Shown here: positions 18,324-27,589 of the stretch, piece after piece
Layout of the letters: each line of letters starts with the position of its first letter
Position numbering within the stretch: the stretch's first letter is position 1
DNA from: Rickettsiales bacterium
GTDB lineage: Bacteria; Pseudomonadota; Alphaproteobacteria; Rickettsiales; SXRF01
Length of the DNA: 64,000 bases
NCBI GenBank assembly: GCA_041396965.1
Contig: JAWKXN010000001.1
Coordinates: forward strand, 62,001 to 126,000
Direction: 5' to 3'
Position numbers and translations under genes: made by a program
Notes under the pieces: generated by a model
What the model saw: the letters and a program-made list of their open reading frames with translations, nothing else
Databases searched by the model: none
Told to the model about the DNA's origin: nothing

Positions 18324-18451
18324 AGTTTAACCTCTTATTGTTTGCAGGTAAGCCAGCGTAAAAGGTTATATATTTTATGCTGGTTAATTATTCCATTTAG
18401 TTATAAATAGGTGGTGATTGTAACATAATATATATTATAGGCAACAGGTTA

Positions 18452-19006
18452 ATGAGTGATAAACATATGAATCCTAAATTGAAAATGCTCTTGGACATCG
18501 CTCCTCTTGCCGTATTTTTTGTCTGTTACAAGTTTTTTGACCTATTTGTCGCTACTGCTGCTATAATGGTAACGACTATTATTTCGCTTATTGTAACATA
18601 TTGGCAGGAAAAGAAAATTTCTATAATGCCACTGGTTTCTGGCATAATAATCTCCGTATTCGGAACGTTGACATTAGTGTTGCATGATGAAACATTTATT
18701 AAGATGAAACCGACAATAGTTAACATGATATTCGCCGCCCTGCTACTTGGTGGGGTTTATTTCAAGAAATCACTACTTAAATACGCTATGGATAGCGCCT
18801 TCAAGCTTAGCGAAGAAGGTTGGCGGCTGTTGTCGTTGCGCTGGGGGGTGTTCTTCCTGTTCTTAGCCGCTCTTAATGAATTTATTTGGCGCAATTTTTC
18901 TGAGGATTTTTGGGTAAACTTTAAGGTGTTCGGGATGTTTACCCTAACCATAATTTTCACCATTCTGCAAATGCCACTTATAAAGAAACATCTGCGAGAG
19001 GAATAA
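18452..19006 (+). CDS. yciB: inner-membrane septation protein A (YciB/IspZ)
   Basis: 184 residues, five or six membrane helices. Family signatures include LLDIAPLAVFFVCYKF near the N-terminus, FGTLTLVLHDETFIKMKPTI in the middle and the ALNEFIWRNFSEDFWVNFKVFG segment, cited here in part as LNEFIWR and FWVNFK. YciB/IspZ is an inner-membrane protein linked to cell division and envelope maintenance. It converges with purD, whose stop is 40 bases away; no clear terminator is seen between them. Confidence 0.92.
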   Translation: MSDKHMNPKLKMLLDIAPLAVFFVCYKFFDLFVATAAIMVTTIISLIVTYWQEKKISIMPLVSGIIISVFGTLTLVLHDETFIKMKPTIVNMIFAALLLGGVYFKKSLLKYAMDSAFKLSEEGWRLLSLRWGVFFLFLAALNEFIWRNFSEDFWVNFKVFGMFTLTIIFTILQMPLIKKHLREE

Positions 19007-19045
19007 ACATATATAGTAAATTAAAACTACTTACTGTAAACTCTC

Positions 19046-20305
19046 CTAAACTACCTGCCAAGCTATGTCTCGTCTACAAAAACCATCTTTCCAGTCAATT
19101 AAATCCACAGCCTTATAGGCGCTTTTTTGCGCTTCCTTGATGTCATTGCCCAGTGCGCTCACTCCTAGAACTCGTCCGCCCACGCTTATAATATTACCGT
19201 CTTTTTCAGCGGTTCCAGCGTGGAATATTTTTACGCCATCTACTTCTTCAGCTTCTTTAAGTCCCTTAATCACACTGCCTTTCTCATAAGAAGCCGGATA
19301 GCCCTTAGCCGCCATTACCACACAAACCGCGGCTTTATCACTAAATGACAGATATTTTTCCTCAATATCTCCACGAGCGCAGGAAAGCAGCAGTTTGAAT
19401 AGGTCGCCATTAAATCGCAGTAACATAGATTGCGCCTCTGGATCACCAAAACGGATATTATACTCAAGGATTTTTACGCCGTCTTTTGTCAGCATCAAAC
19501 CGGCGAATAATATTCCTGTAAATGGACAACTTTCAGCCTCCATCGCCTTTATGGTTGGATTGATTATTTTTTCCATTATTTCCTTGCGGATTTCAGGGGT
19601 GGCAAGTGGTGTTGGGCTATAAGTACCCATCCCGCCAGTGTTAGGACCTTTATCGCCATCATAAGCCCGCTTATGATCTTGCGCGCAGGCGAACTCTACA
19701 GCTTTTTTACCATCACAAAGAGCAAAAAAGCTGATTTCTTTACCATCTAAAAATTCCTCAATTACTATATTACTTCCAGCTTCTCCAAACCTGCCGGAAA
19801 ACATGCCTTCTATCGCTTCTGTCGCTTCCTTCTCGTCTTGTGCTATTATCACTCCTTTACCGGCGGCAAGCCCATCGGTCTTTATAACTATCGGAAAATT
19901 TTTTCCAGCTAGAAAAAGGGTAGCTTGTCGCTCATCAGTAAATGTTCCATAAGCGGCGGTTGGGATGTTATATTTCTTGAATAAATCTTTCATGAATATC
20001 TTTGAGCCTTCAAGCCGCGCCGCGCTTTTGCTGCAACCAAACACGGTAAGTCCCGCTTCACGTAAAATATCGGCAAGCCCGTCAACTAGCGGTTGCTCAG
20101 GACCTACCACCACCAGCTCTATATTCTCACTTTTACAGAAATTTATTATCTCGTCAGGCGCTGATATATTAATACAGATCGCGTCAGCGGTAATTCCAGC
20201 GTTACCGGCTGCGCAAAAAACCTGTTTAACTTCCGGTGATTTGCCAAGCTGCCAGCAAATAGCATGCTCTCTGCCGCCACTACCAATTACTAAAACTTTA
20301 CTCAT
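19046..20305 (-). CDS. purD: phosphoribosylamine-glycine ligase
   Basis: 419 residues from the ATG at 20305. This start is preferred over the in-frame ATG at 20317 because a gagg ribosome site sits 9 bases before it and the protein then begins MSKVLVIGSGGREHAI, as in the family. The ATP-grasp core includes FPIVIKTDGLAAGKGV, DHKRAYDGDKGPNTGGMGTYSP (in part) and EYNIRFGDPEAQ. It catalyses the second step of purine biosynthesis. Two converging promoters are unlikely here; purD diverges from xseA across 78 bases. Confidence 0.96.
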   Translation of the reverse strand: MSKVLVIGSGGREHAICWQLGKSPEVKQVFCAAGNAGITADAICINISAPDEIINFCKSENIELVVVGPEQPLVDGLADILREAGLTVFGCSKSAARLEGSKIFMKDLFKKYNIPTAAYGTFTDERQATLFLAGKNFPIVIKTDGLAAGKGVIIAQDEKEATEAIEGMFSGRFGEAGSNIVIEEFLDGKEISFFALCDGKKAVEFACAQDHKRAYDGDKGPNTGGMGTYSPTPLATPEIRKEIMEKIINPTIKAMEAESCPFTGILFAGLMLTKDGVKILEYNIRFGDPEAQSMLLRFNGDLFKLLLSCARGDIEEKYLSFSDKAAVCVVMAAKGYPASYEKGSVIKGLKEAEEVDGVKIFHAGTAEKDGNIISVGGRVLGVSALGNDIKEAQKSAYKAVDLIDWKDGFCRRDIAWQVV

Positions 20306-20383
20306 TGAATGCCTCATAAATTATGTTACAGTCTCCACTATAGCCATTAAAAATTTGAAACTCTATATGTTATTGCTCGTGAT

Positions 20384-21874
20384 ATGCCAGAAACAATACC
20401 AGATATAGGTCACAACCAGATAGTTTACTCGGTTAGTGAGATTTCTAGCTCCATAAAGAATATGGTGGAGGATCGGTTTGGACGGGTTTGTCTCAGAGGC
20501 GAAATCTCCGGCTGGAAAGTAGCGAGTTCAGGGCATGTTTATTTCAGCCTCAAAGATAGTTCAGCGGTGATAAACGCTATTTGTTGGCGAGGTGTTGCCG
20601 GAAAATTTAATTTTAAGCCAGAAGATGGGTTGGAGGTAGTCGCTAGCGGAAAAGTCACTACTTACGCCGGAAGATCATCTTACCAGATTATAGTTGATTC
20701 CATGCGTCCTTCCGGTGTTGGTGCGCTTATGGCACTGCTGGAAAAACGTAAAGCTGAATTAGAAAAAGAGGGGCTGTTCGCGCCAGAGCGTAAGAAGAAA
20801 TTGCCGTACTTGCCGCAGGTAATAGGGGTGATAACCTCACCCACAGGAGCGGTTATCCGTGATATACTGCATCGTATCTCTGAGCGTTTTCCGCTGCGTG
20901 TGCTGGTATTTCCAGTAGCTGTTCAGGGTGAGGGGGCAGCCGAGCAAATTACCGCTGCTATTAATTTTTTCAACAATCTAGACCATGATTCTAAAATTCC
21001 AAAACCGGATTTATTGATCGTCGCGCGTGGTGGTGGCTCAATAGAGGATCTGTGGGCATTTAATGAGGAAATAGTGGTACGGGCTGCGGCGAATTCCTCT
21101 ATCCCACTTATTTCCGCCGTCGGTCATGAAACCGATACTACTTTAATAGATTACGTCTCTGACCGTCGCGCGCCAACACCAACAGCAGCGGCGGAAATAG
21201 CCGTTCCGGTACGTTCCGAGCTTATTTTAGGCATAAAACAGTTGTCGCTGCGTGGTGATAGCGCTATATCACGCCTTATTACTCAAAGAAGTGAAAAATT
21301 AAATGGCATGGCAAGAGGCTTGCCCAAGCCAATGCAGCTATTACAAGCCGCTACTCAAAGGCTGGACGATTGGTCGGAAAGGCTTGTTTCTTCCCTTCCG
21401 ACTTTGCTTACCATAAAGCAACAAAAATTAACTTTAATGTCGGCGCATCTGCGTCCACATATTTTAATAAATGATATAAATAATAGGCAAGAAAAGCTGG
21501 TTTCTCTGCACAAAACCCTTGAGTTTTTTACTAAGCGTAATCTTGATACAAAAAAAGATAAGCTGTTCTCAATAGAGCGTGCTTTACGTCCTATAACCTT
21601 AGTAAACGATATTAAAAAATATAATAAACAGCTAAATGATTTAAGTGATAGATTATATAGTTCAACGGTTCGTAAACTGGATTATACTGCGAGAAAACTA
21701 GAAAATTCTGGTAGTCTATTAGAAAGCGTAAACTATAAAAAAGTTCTGGCACGTGGTTTCGCTCTAGTAAAAAATGACGAGGGAAACTTAGTAATGACAG
21801 CTAAAGAAGCAAAAAATAGTAAAAAATTACAGATAGTTTTTGCTGATGATTCTTTATCAGTTTCCAAAGTTTAA
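20384..21874 (+). CDS. xseA: exodeoxyribonuclease VII large subunit
   Basis: 496 residues. The N-terminal OB-fold (about 15-115, GRVCLRGEISGWKVASSGH and YFSLKDSSAVINAICWRG boxes) is followed by the catalytic domain with VIGVITSPTGAVIRDI, DLLIVARGGGSIEDLWAFNEE and PLISAVGHETDTTL, then a long coiled-coil and a C-terminal GFALVKN box. With XseB it degrades single-stranded DNA. The C-terminal coiled-coil region is Lys/Asn-rich, as expected for this AT-rich genome. Confidence 0.96.
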   Translation: MPETIPDIGHNQIVYSVSEISSSIKNMVEDRFGRVCLRGEISGWKVASSGHVYFSLKDSSAVINAICWRGVAGKFNFKPEDGLEVVASGKVTTYAGRSSYQIIVDSMRPSGVGALMALLEKRKAELEKEGLFAPERKKKLPYLPQVIGVITSPTGAVIRDILHRISERFPLRVLVFPVAVQGEGAAEQITAAINFFNNLDHDSKIPKPDLLIVARGGGSIEDLWAFNEEIVVRAAANSSIPLISAVGHETDTTLIDYVSDRRAPTPTAAAEIAVPVRSELILGIKQLSLRGDSAISRLITQRSEKLNGMARGLPKPMQLLQAATQRLDDWSERLVSSLPTLLTIKQQKLTLMSAHLRPHILINDINNRQEKLVSLHKTLEFFTKRNLDTKKDKLFSIERALRPITLVNDIKKYNKQLNDLSDRLYSSTVRKLDYTARKLENSGSLLESVNYKKVLARGFALVKNDEGNLVMTAKEAKNSKKLQIVFADDSLSVSKV

Positions 21875-21903
21875 TATTTTACTTTGAAATAACCATAATA
21901 TCG

Positions 21904-22683
21904 CTAGAACCCTAAATTTAGGAATACTACATCACAATTTTTATCTAGTTTAGTAGTATCGTATACGGCATTGGGTGCGGGCTTTGATTGTGGATTGGTA
22001 CATCCATCAAGTTGCCAGTCACTTAATACCTGTATATTTCCTGAAGCTGGCTTCCCATCATCGTATTTTTTATCGAATGAGAACATTTCAGCCGGAGTTA
22101 GTAATTGAGGAGAGCCATAACCAAAGCTGCGAGTTGACACCATCATATGCTGGTTACGGAATCGCTGGTAAAGCTCAAATCCATTCCAGCTATCGACATT
22201 TGTATGTTCAAGATACCATGTATTATCAGAACCAGCTATCGCAGGCATTGATGTAGAATCATATGCTGGACTTCCGTTTGATGCTTGCGTTCCTCTATAG
22301 AAACCTTTTATCAAATTCGCGGCCGCTAGCTGCTGCCATACAGTAAATACTTCATCAATTATTCCATTGCCGTTACCATTACAGGTGCTATTTGTTTGTG
22401 GGCTTGCGGTAGGAGCCGGACATCCCGCCGGATTAGTTCCAAAATAGCTGGTAGCGTCTGGCAAATCACCAGGAAGGTAATTATATTTAAGCTTAAACGT
22501 ATTTATAGCGGCTACAATATCTTCTTTTTGCTTATATATAGCTCTCAACTCGGCAGCTTTTATTAGATAATTGCCAACTAATACTCCACTAATAATAAGG
22601 CCAATAATTACCAAAACTATGGAAAGTTCTATTAAGGTGAAGCCTTTGCTAGGGTTACGGTATTGTCTCATAAAAATATTCAT
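21904..22683 (-). CDS. orphan type IV pilin-like protein (prepilin N-terminal methylation motif)
   Basis: 259 residues. A short basic leader ending in KG is followed by FTLIELSIVLVIIGLIISG, the class III signal with Glu5 that is cut by a prepilin peptidase such as PilD and methylated. The helix continues into a globular C-terminal domain rich in Gly, Ser, Asn and Pro with four cysteines, including CPAPTAS and STCNGNGNG. No other type IVa pilus or type II secretion gene is adjacent. It could be a pseudopilin, a DNA-uptake minor pilin or a substrate of a system encoded elsewhere. Confidence 0.85.
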   Translation of the reverse strand: MNIFMRQYRNPSKGFTLIELSIVLVIIGLIISGVLVGNYLIKAAELRAIYKQKEDIVAAINTFKLKYNYLPGDLPDATSYFGTNPAGCPAPTASPQTNSTCNGNGNGIIDEVFTVWQQLAAANLIKGFYRGTQASNGSPAYDSTSMPAIAGSDNTWYLEHTNVDSWNGFELYQRFRNQHMMVSTRSFGYGSPQLLTPAEMFSFDKKYDDGKPASGNIQVLSDWQLDGCTNPQSKPAPNAVYDTTKLDKNCDVVFLNLGF

Positions 22684-22746
22684 GCAATTTTAGTTCAATT
22701 TACACGAATCTATATATGGTTTATTAATATTGTTTTAATATTTTTC

Positions 22747-23607
22747 TCATTCTTTTGGCCAGCGTTTATGTACCCAAAACCATTGTTCCGGATACTCTCT
22801 TATCCACTCCTCCAGTGTTTCATTAATCTTTAGCATAATATTACGTGCGTCTTTTTCTTTATCACCAGTTTTGTTATATTCAATAGGTTTGTATATCGTA
22901 ACCTCAAAATTAGCGCCACCCATGCGGATTGCTCGCGCTGGTATTATCGGCGCGTTGTAACGCAGGGCGAGTTCGGCGATGGCTGGCGCGGTCATCGCTG
23001 GTTTTCCAAAAAAAGGCACTTCAATACCATCATTCATTTTTTGATCAACTAGCATTGATATAGCTTCATTATTCTTAATAGCGCGGGCGATTTTTACTGC
23101 GCCTTGCCTGCCTTTAGGAATAAGATTAAGACAGCGGCTTCTGCGAATTTTTGCGATCATCTCATCAACTATCCGGTTATTTGCCTCACGGTAAACACCG
23201 GTTATTGGACGACCACAAATCTGCGCGACAACGGCAAGTAATTCCCAGTTACCGATATGACCGGAAAACATAAAAGCTGGTTTGCCGCTGACCGGTAAAT
23301 TTTCCTGACCCCTTACGGTTATTCTGGTTTCTACATAGCTTTTTTGCAAGTGGGATAGCTCAGCGGCGGTTCTGCCTAGATTATCCCACATCTTGTTCAA
23401 TAATTTATCTTTATCTTTTTCGCTAAGAGTAGGAAATACCATAGACAAATTCTTTTTCGCTGTTTTATGGGCGGAAAGAGAAGGACCTATCGCTTTTGCC
23501 ATCAGACCACCCATTTTTGACGCTGTATCAAAAGAGAATAAGCGGAAGGCGGTAAACAGCATATGCAAGACAAAAGCTTCAAGAAAATGTTCAATTTTTT
23601 TTATCAT
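22747..23607 (-). CDS. lipid A biosynthesis (lauroyl) acyltransferase, LpxL/HtrB family
   Basis: 286 residues. The catalytic H(x4)E motif is in GHIGNWELLAVV (about residue 117), with an N-terminal membrane-anchoring helix and the terminal EQWFWVHKRWPKE box typical of LpxL/LpxM enzymes. It transfers a secondary acyl chain to Kdo2-lipid A on the inner face of the inner membrane. It overlaps the end of lpxK by 17 bases. Whether it is the LpxL or LpxM functional type cannot be told from sequence alone. Confidence 0.9.
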   Translation of the reverse strand: MIKKIEHFLEAFVLHMLFTAFRLFSFDTASKMGGLMAKAIGPSLSAHKTAKKNLSMVFPTLSEKDKDKLLNKMWDNLGRTAAELSHLQKSYVETRITVRGQENLPVSGKPAFMFSGHIGNWELLAVVAQICGRPITGVYREANNRIVDEMIAKIRRSRCLNLIPKGRQGAVKIARAIKNNEAISMLVDQKMNDGIEVPFFGKPAMTAPAIAELALRYNAPIIPARAIRMGGANFEVTIYKPIEYNKTGDKEKDARNIMLKINETLEEWIREYPEQWFWVHKRWPKE

Positions 23608-24601
23608 TTTTCTCTGGTAATATATCTTCTATTAATTCCTCTAAATGGGCTTTATTTTCAAATATCAACTCCATTTCCGCTATTTTAATAGATTCCATCT
23701 CTTGTTTGAACTGTTTTTTCATACGGGCAGCATCCTTACTGGTAGTAACCAATTCCGCGTTATGTTTTTTCGCCTCTCTAAACAAGAAAAGTAAATCCTT
23801 TTCTTTGTAAGGATAGTGGTCAGGATAATCTACAGCCCTAATAATATCAGCGCCAACCTCTCTTAACATATCAAAGAATTTGGTGGGGACGGCTATACCA
23901 CAAAAAGCGATGATTCGCTTTCCTTTAAGAGCGAGCATAGAATCCTTCGCTTTTGAGCGGGCGATTAGCATAGATGTATCCGGCATGGCAGTTGGTATAA
24001 AATTCGCCGGATTTACGATGATAACCGCGTCCGCCTTATTAAGACCTGCCGCTACCGGTTCACGCAGGGGACCCGCCGGCAATAATCTTTCATTGCCAAA
24101 ACCAAGTCTTCTATCAGTAACTATAAAAGATAGATCTTTCTCAATGGATGGATTCTGCAATCCGTCATCCATTATAATAAGCTCAGCGCCTTGCTCTATA
24201 GCAAATTTTGCCACCTCAAGGCGGTTTTTACCGATAATAGTCGGCAGTATCTCCGCAAGTAGCAACGGCTCATCACCAACTAATTCCGCTCCATGTATAT
24301 CCGCATCCACCCTGATCGCTGATTTTTGACTGCCACCATAGCCACGACTGATAAAAAAAGTGTTTACTCCCTTATTTTTTACCAGCTCACCTATATATAA
24401 AGCGACAGGAGTTTTCCCAGCTCCTCCGACACTTATATTTCCTACACAAATAACCGGAACAGGTAATTTCTCAGGTTTTATACGACCATATAACAATCTA
24501 CCGACCAAGTAATATAACCATGAAAATGGAACCAGAATAAGCGATAACAAGGTAGATAACTTGGTTTTAGAATTCCAAAATTTAGGAGCTTTCATTTTCA
24601 T
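23591..24601 (-). CDS. lpxK: tetraacyldisaccharide 4'-kinase
   Basis: 336 residues. An N-terminal membrane helix (about 15-35) is followed by the P-loop GNISVGGAGKTP (about 53-64), SRGYGG (about 85), the DDGLQNPSI box (about 148) and the CGIAVPTKF segment. It phosphorylates the 4' position of the lipid A disaccharide. It lies between waaA (7 bases away) and the lpxL-like gene (overlapping), a coherent lipid A operon. Confidence 0.95.
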   Translation of the reverse strand: MKMKAPKFWNSKTKLSTLLSLILVPFSWLYYLVGRLLYGRIKPEKLPVPVICVGNISVGGAGKTPVALYIGELVKNKGVNTFFISRGYGGSQKSAIRVDADIHGAELVGDEPLLLAEILPTIIGKNRLEVAKFAIEQGAELIIMDDGLQNPSIEKDLSFIVTDRRLGFGNERLLPAGPLREPVAAGLNKADAVIIVNPANFIPTAMPDTSMLIARSKAKDSMLALKGKRIIAFCGIAVPTKFFDMLREVGADIIRAVDYPDHYPYKEKDLLFLFREAKKHNAELVTTSKDAARMKKQFKQEMESIKIAEMELIFENKAHLEELIEDILPEKNDKKN

Positions 24602-24608
24602 ATGATTT

Positions 24609-25892
24609 TTACTCTTTCTCCAGAGTAACCGGAGTAAAAATCGGAGCGAGTGTTTTTATTATTCTCTCTATCGCTCCAGTCTTGGTGTTAAGCCATTCTT
24701 TGGTCGCTATTAATGTATCAGTTATCCGGTCAGAATCCTTTATTAAAGTGGCTACTTGCTCTGTTAGTTCTGTCGCGTTTTTAACTCGCACGCATATCTT
24801 AAGCTCTTCCATCTCATTATACATATCCAGAAAATTCTTAGTATGAGTTCCGGTTATTATGCAGCAGCGCAGTCGTGCCGGTTCTAGTGGATTCTGCCCG
24901 CCATGCTCAATAAGTGATCCACCCATAAACACCACTTCACATAACCGGTAAAACAAACCTAACTCGCCGAGAGTATCAGCTATATAAAAATTCGTGTCAG
25001 CTTCTATTTTATCACCTCGTGAGCGCAAGGAAACCTTGCCGTAAGCGGAAATGGTTTTGGCTATTTCCTCACCACGTTGTGGGTGGCGAGGAGCGATAAT
25101 AGTAACTATATCAGAATATTTTTTTATAAGAGGGGCGCAAGCAGCAGCGATTTGCTCTTCCTCATTGTTATGCGTGCTGGCGGCAAGCCAAACTGGTCTT
25201 TCCCCTATTTGTTTTTTCATAGCGGCGAGCTCTGATTCTAGGCAAGGAAGCACCGATGAGTCATATTTAAGATTACCGGGATAAATAGAGTCTTGTGCTC
25301 CAAGCGCCTTAAAACGCTGGCTATCAAGAGGAGTTTGCGCGAACACCACACTAAAGCAATTAAGCATATCAAAGATCATCAGCGTAGCGTATTTCTGCCA
25401 CATATTGTAAGATTTTTCGGACATTCTGCCATTTATTATTACCATGAAACAGCCACGTGCCCGCGCGTTCATCACTAGGTTTGGCCATAATTCTGACTCA
25501 ATCCAAAACCCAATATCAGGTCGGAAATGGCGTAGGAATTTATTAGTCGCCTCATCAGTATCTACCGGCACGAATTGGTGAAGTACATTAGGAAGACGTT
25601 TTTTAACCAACTGCGCTGAGGTCACTGTACCGGTGGTAAGCAGGATCTTAACATCTGGAAATTCAGCGTTTATTTTTTCTATTAACAGTAAAACCGAGTT
25701 TACCTCACCGACACTTGCCGCATGCATCCAAAGCAGTACGCCTTTTGGACGTTTTATCTTGTAATTTCCCAGCCTTTCACCAACCCTGTTTTTATCCTCT
25801 TTTCCTTTATACTGGCGGATTTTAAGCCAGATATAGATGGCAGGAGCGCATAAGATAGTAGCTATCTTATATGTTCTATAGCTTATCTGCAT
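24609..25892 (-). CDS. waaA: 3-deoxy-D-manno-octulosonic acid (Kdo) transferase
   Basis: 427 residues from the ATG at 25892; the frame extends five codons to a GTG at 25907, but an aggtggg ribosome site about 10 bases before 25892 favours the shorter form. An N-terminal anchor helix precedes LWMHAASVGEVNSVL (catalytic Glu), TTGTVTSAQL, ESELWPNLV and the C-terminal GGSLIEHGGQNPLEPA box. It attaches Kdo to lipid IV-A. Its start overlaps the stop of the DUF374 gene by 17 bases. Confidence 0.95.
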   Translation of the reverse strand: MQISYRTYKIATILCAPAIYIWLKIRQYKGKEDKNRVGERLGNYKIKRPKGVLLWMHAASVGEVNSVLLLIEKINAEFPDVKILLTTGTVTSAQLVKKRLPNVLHQFVPVDTDEATNKFLRHFRPDIGFWIESELWPNLVMNARARGCFMVIINGRMSEKSYNMWQKYATLMIFDMLNCFSVVFAQTPLDSQRFKALGAQDSIYPGNLKYDSSVLPCLESELAAMKKQIGERPVWLAASTHNNEEEQIAAACAPLIKKYSDIVTIIAPRHPQRGEEIAKTISAYGKVSLRSRGDKIEADTNFYIADTLGELGLFYRLCEVVFMGGSLIEHGGQNPLEPARLRCCIITGTHTKNFLDMYNEMEELKICVRVKNATELTEQVATLIKDSDRITDTLIATKEWLNTKTGAIERIIKTLAPIFTPVTLEKE

Positions 25893-26559
25893 TTTTTTCT
25901 GTCCCACCTAACGTGCTCGCCTTTTTGGTTAACTCATTCATTGCTTTTTCAACCAATATCCGGCCCTCTTCATTCGCTATCTTTATGTCTATTGGTTGTC
26001 CGATACAAAAATATATCCGGCTAAAAATTTTAGCTAGCATAAATTTATCCCAGCTTCTTAGTCTTTTATGCTTGGTGGCGTAGAAAGTGACCGGTATTAT
26101 CGGTAGTTTAGAGAGTTTTGCTATGGTAACTATTCCCATTGCCGCTGTTTGATTAGGACCACGCGGTCCATCAGGGGTTATGCTGACATTATCACCATTT
26201 TTAAGCAGGCGTATTATATCACGCACCGCTTCCGTCCCACCCTTGCTGGAAGATCCTTTCACCGTATCCTGCCCAAAACGCTTTATTACTTGTGATATTA
26301 GCCTACCATCACTATGGTCAGAAATAAGCACATGCATTTTGCGCTGAGGATTAACTGCTGGAAGTAACATCATTCGTCCATGCCAGAAAGCGAAAATAGC
26401 ATTTTTCTTGCCATCCATAAAAATTTTTGCCTCAGGATGTATATAAAATTCTTTTTTTGCTGTAAGCATTACTAGGCGGATGTAAAACGCCAACATATGG
26501 CTTAAAATAAACTGTGTGAGCGGTTCTTTGAGCAGGCTCTTAAGCTTAAGTGATGCCAT
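25876..26559 (-). CDS. DUF374 lysophospholipid-type acyltransferase
   Basis: 227 residues. After an N-terminal membrane segment come FAFWHGRMMLLPAV (catalytic HxxxxD-like region replaced by WHGRMM, as in DUF374), ISDHSDGRLISQVIKRFG, SSKGGTEAVRDIIRLL and TPDGPRGPNQ. In alphaproteobacteria and Rickettsiales this family is commonly placed next to waaA and lpxK, and it is believed to act on lipid A or phospholipids. No specific substrate can be given. Confidence 0.88.
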   Translation of the reverse strand: MASLKLKSLLKEPLTQFILSHMLAFYIRLVMLTAKKEFYIHPEAKIFMDGKKNAIFAFWHGRMMLLPAVNPQRKMHVLISDHSDGRLISQVIKRFGQDTVKGSSSKGGTEAVRDIIRLLKNGDNVSITPDGPRGPNQTAAMGIVTIAKLSKLPIIPVTFYATKHKRLRSWDKFMLAKIFSRIYFCIGQPIDIKIANEEGRILVEKAMNELTKKASTLGGTEKNADKL

Positions 26560-26569
26560 ACCCGCCTCT

Positions 26570-26929
26570 TTACTGCCTATTTTTCGGGAATAAAGAAATA
26601 ATTATCATCAGCGGCAATCCCAAAATATTTATGGTGGTGGTGGTAAGTATCGCTATTAATACCGAATCTGAAAGATTTTGTTTGTATAATGTATATGCTA
26701 TTATAAGAGCGACGCATATCAAATATATTGATACCACCCACATTACCCAGCGACACATTCTGATCCTTAAGTTAGAGGTCGCTTGCTTAGCGTCATTACT
26801 AAGCTTATGCTCGCGTAATTCCTGTTCTTTTTTCAAATTATCAGACTCAGGAACAGGAGGAGTGGTATATTTTCTACCTTTAATTTTGGTAAGCAGAGCG
26901 GTTACGTCAATATTATCATCCACTACCAT
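26570..26929 (-). CDS. small two-helix membrane protein, candidate toxin partner of the Panacea-domain gene
   Basis: 119 residues. A charged soluble N-terminal half (about 1-55, with KKEQELREHKLSND) is followed by two membrane helices (about 58-81 and 88-111) and a short basic tail. The ATG overlaps the stop of the upstream Panacea-domain gene (ATGGTAG, 7 bases), so translation is probably coupled. I do not recognise a named family. Panacea antitoxins are known to pair with varied toxins, some of them small membrane proteins, so this is a candidate toxin by position and topology. Confidence 0.6.
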   Translation of the reverse strand: MVVDDNIDVTALLTKIKGRKYTTPPVPESDNLKKEQELREHKLSNDAKQATSNLRIRMCRWVMWVVSIYLICVALIIAYTLYKQNLSDSVLIAILTTTTINILGLPLMIIISLFPKNRQ

Positions 26930-27441
26930 TTACCTTTATATTTAACTATCGCCTGTTTCGCCCTTTCTCTGATTAAAGAATCATCCATAGGAGAGTTCTC
27001 TCCCTGATCATAAGCATGACACCAAGGGCTACCATCTTCATGAGTAATATCGCTCAGTTCCAGACCGCTTTTATCTTTATATACCGCCCATACAGCGCTT
27101 AGTAGCTGAATAATATCATCATCGCCATTTTTGATTATGGGATAAGAGATCTCTCCAGTTTTCATCGCGAAATTCATTGAGAAAAAATCAATTGGATCAT
27201 TAGCCGCCCGCTTGAACTCATGATATATGGAAGGAATAACCGGTCCATAACGCCACGCCTCAATCTTCTCAGAAAACAGCTTTTTGCCAAACAAAGCGTA
27301 ATACCAAGCATAGCTGAAATAAACTAACTTTATCAGCTTCATTGTGGTTAAATCCTCAACATTTTCCTGCTTCGCCAGCCACAGAAAATAATTCGCTATG
27401 TGAGAGGGTAGGTAAGGAGGTTCGCTATCTTGTTCGTTCAT
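26923..27441 (-). CDS. Panacea-domain (SocA/GepA/DUF4065-like) protein, candidate antitoxin
   Basis: 172 residues. The N-terminal half shows the Panacea pattern: ANYFLWLAKQ, then MKLIKLVYFSYAWYYALFGKKLF, then EAWRYGPVIPSIYHEFK (short pieces quoted here), followed by a helical segment and the typical end ITHEDGSPWCHAY. This domain occurs in the proteolytic adaptor SocA and in phage GepA proteins, and is the neutralising module of PanAT toxin-antitoxin pairs. The gene order antitoxin then membrane protein, with overlapping stop and start, fits such a module. It lies at the end of the lipid A block, next to repeats, as an accessory insertion would. Confidence 0.85.
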   Translation of the reverse strand: MNEQDSEPPYLPSHIANYFLWLAKQENVEDLTTMKLIKLVYFSYAWYYALFGKKLFSEKIEAWRYGPVIPSIYHEFKRAANDPIDFFSMNFAMKTGEISYPIIKNGDDDIIQLLSAVWAVYKDKSGLELSDITHEDGSPWCHAYDQGENSPMDDSLIRERAKQAIVKYKGKW

Positions 27442-27589
27442 AGTTATATTGTGGTGAATATTAGTGGTTAAGCCTATAGCATATTAATATAATTTTGTTA
27501 AGTAAAACAGATATAAACTACTATAACATAGGGAATTGTAGCAAATAGCTATAAGTTATGGACTAGAGTCTGGGGACTAGGAAAAAAGA

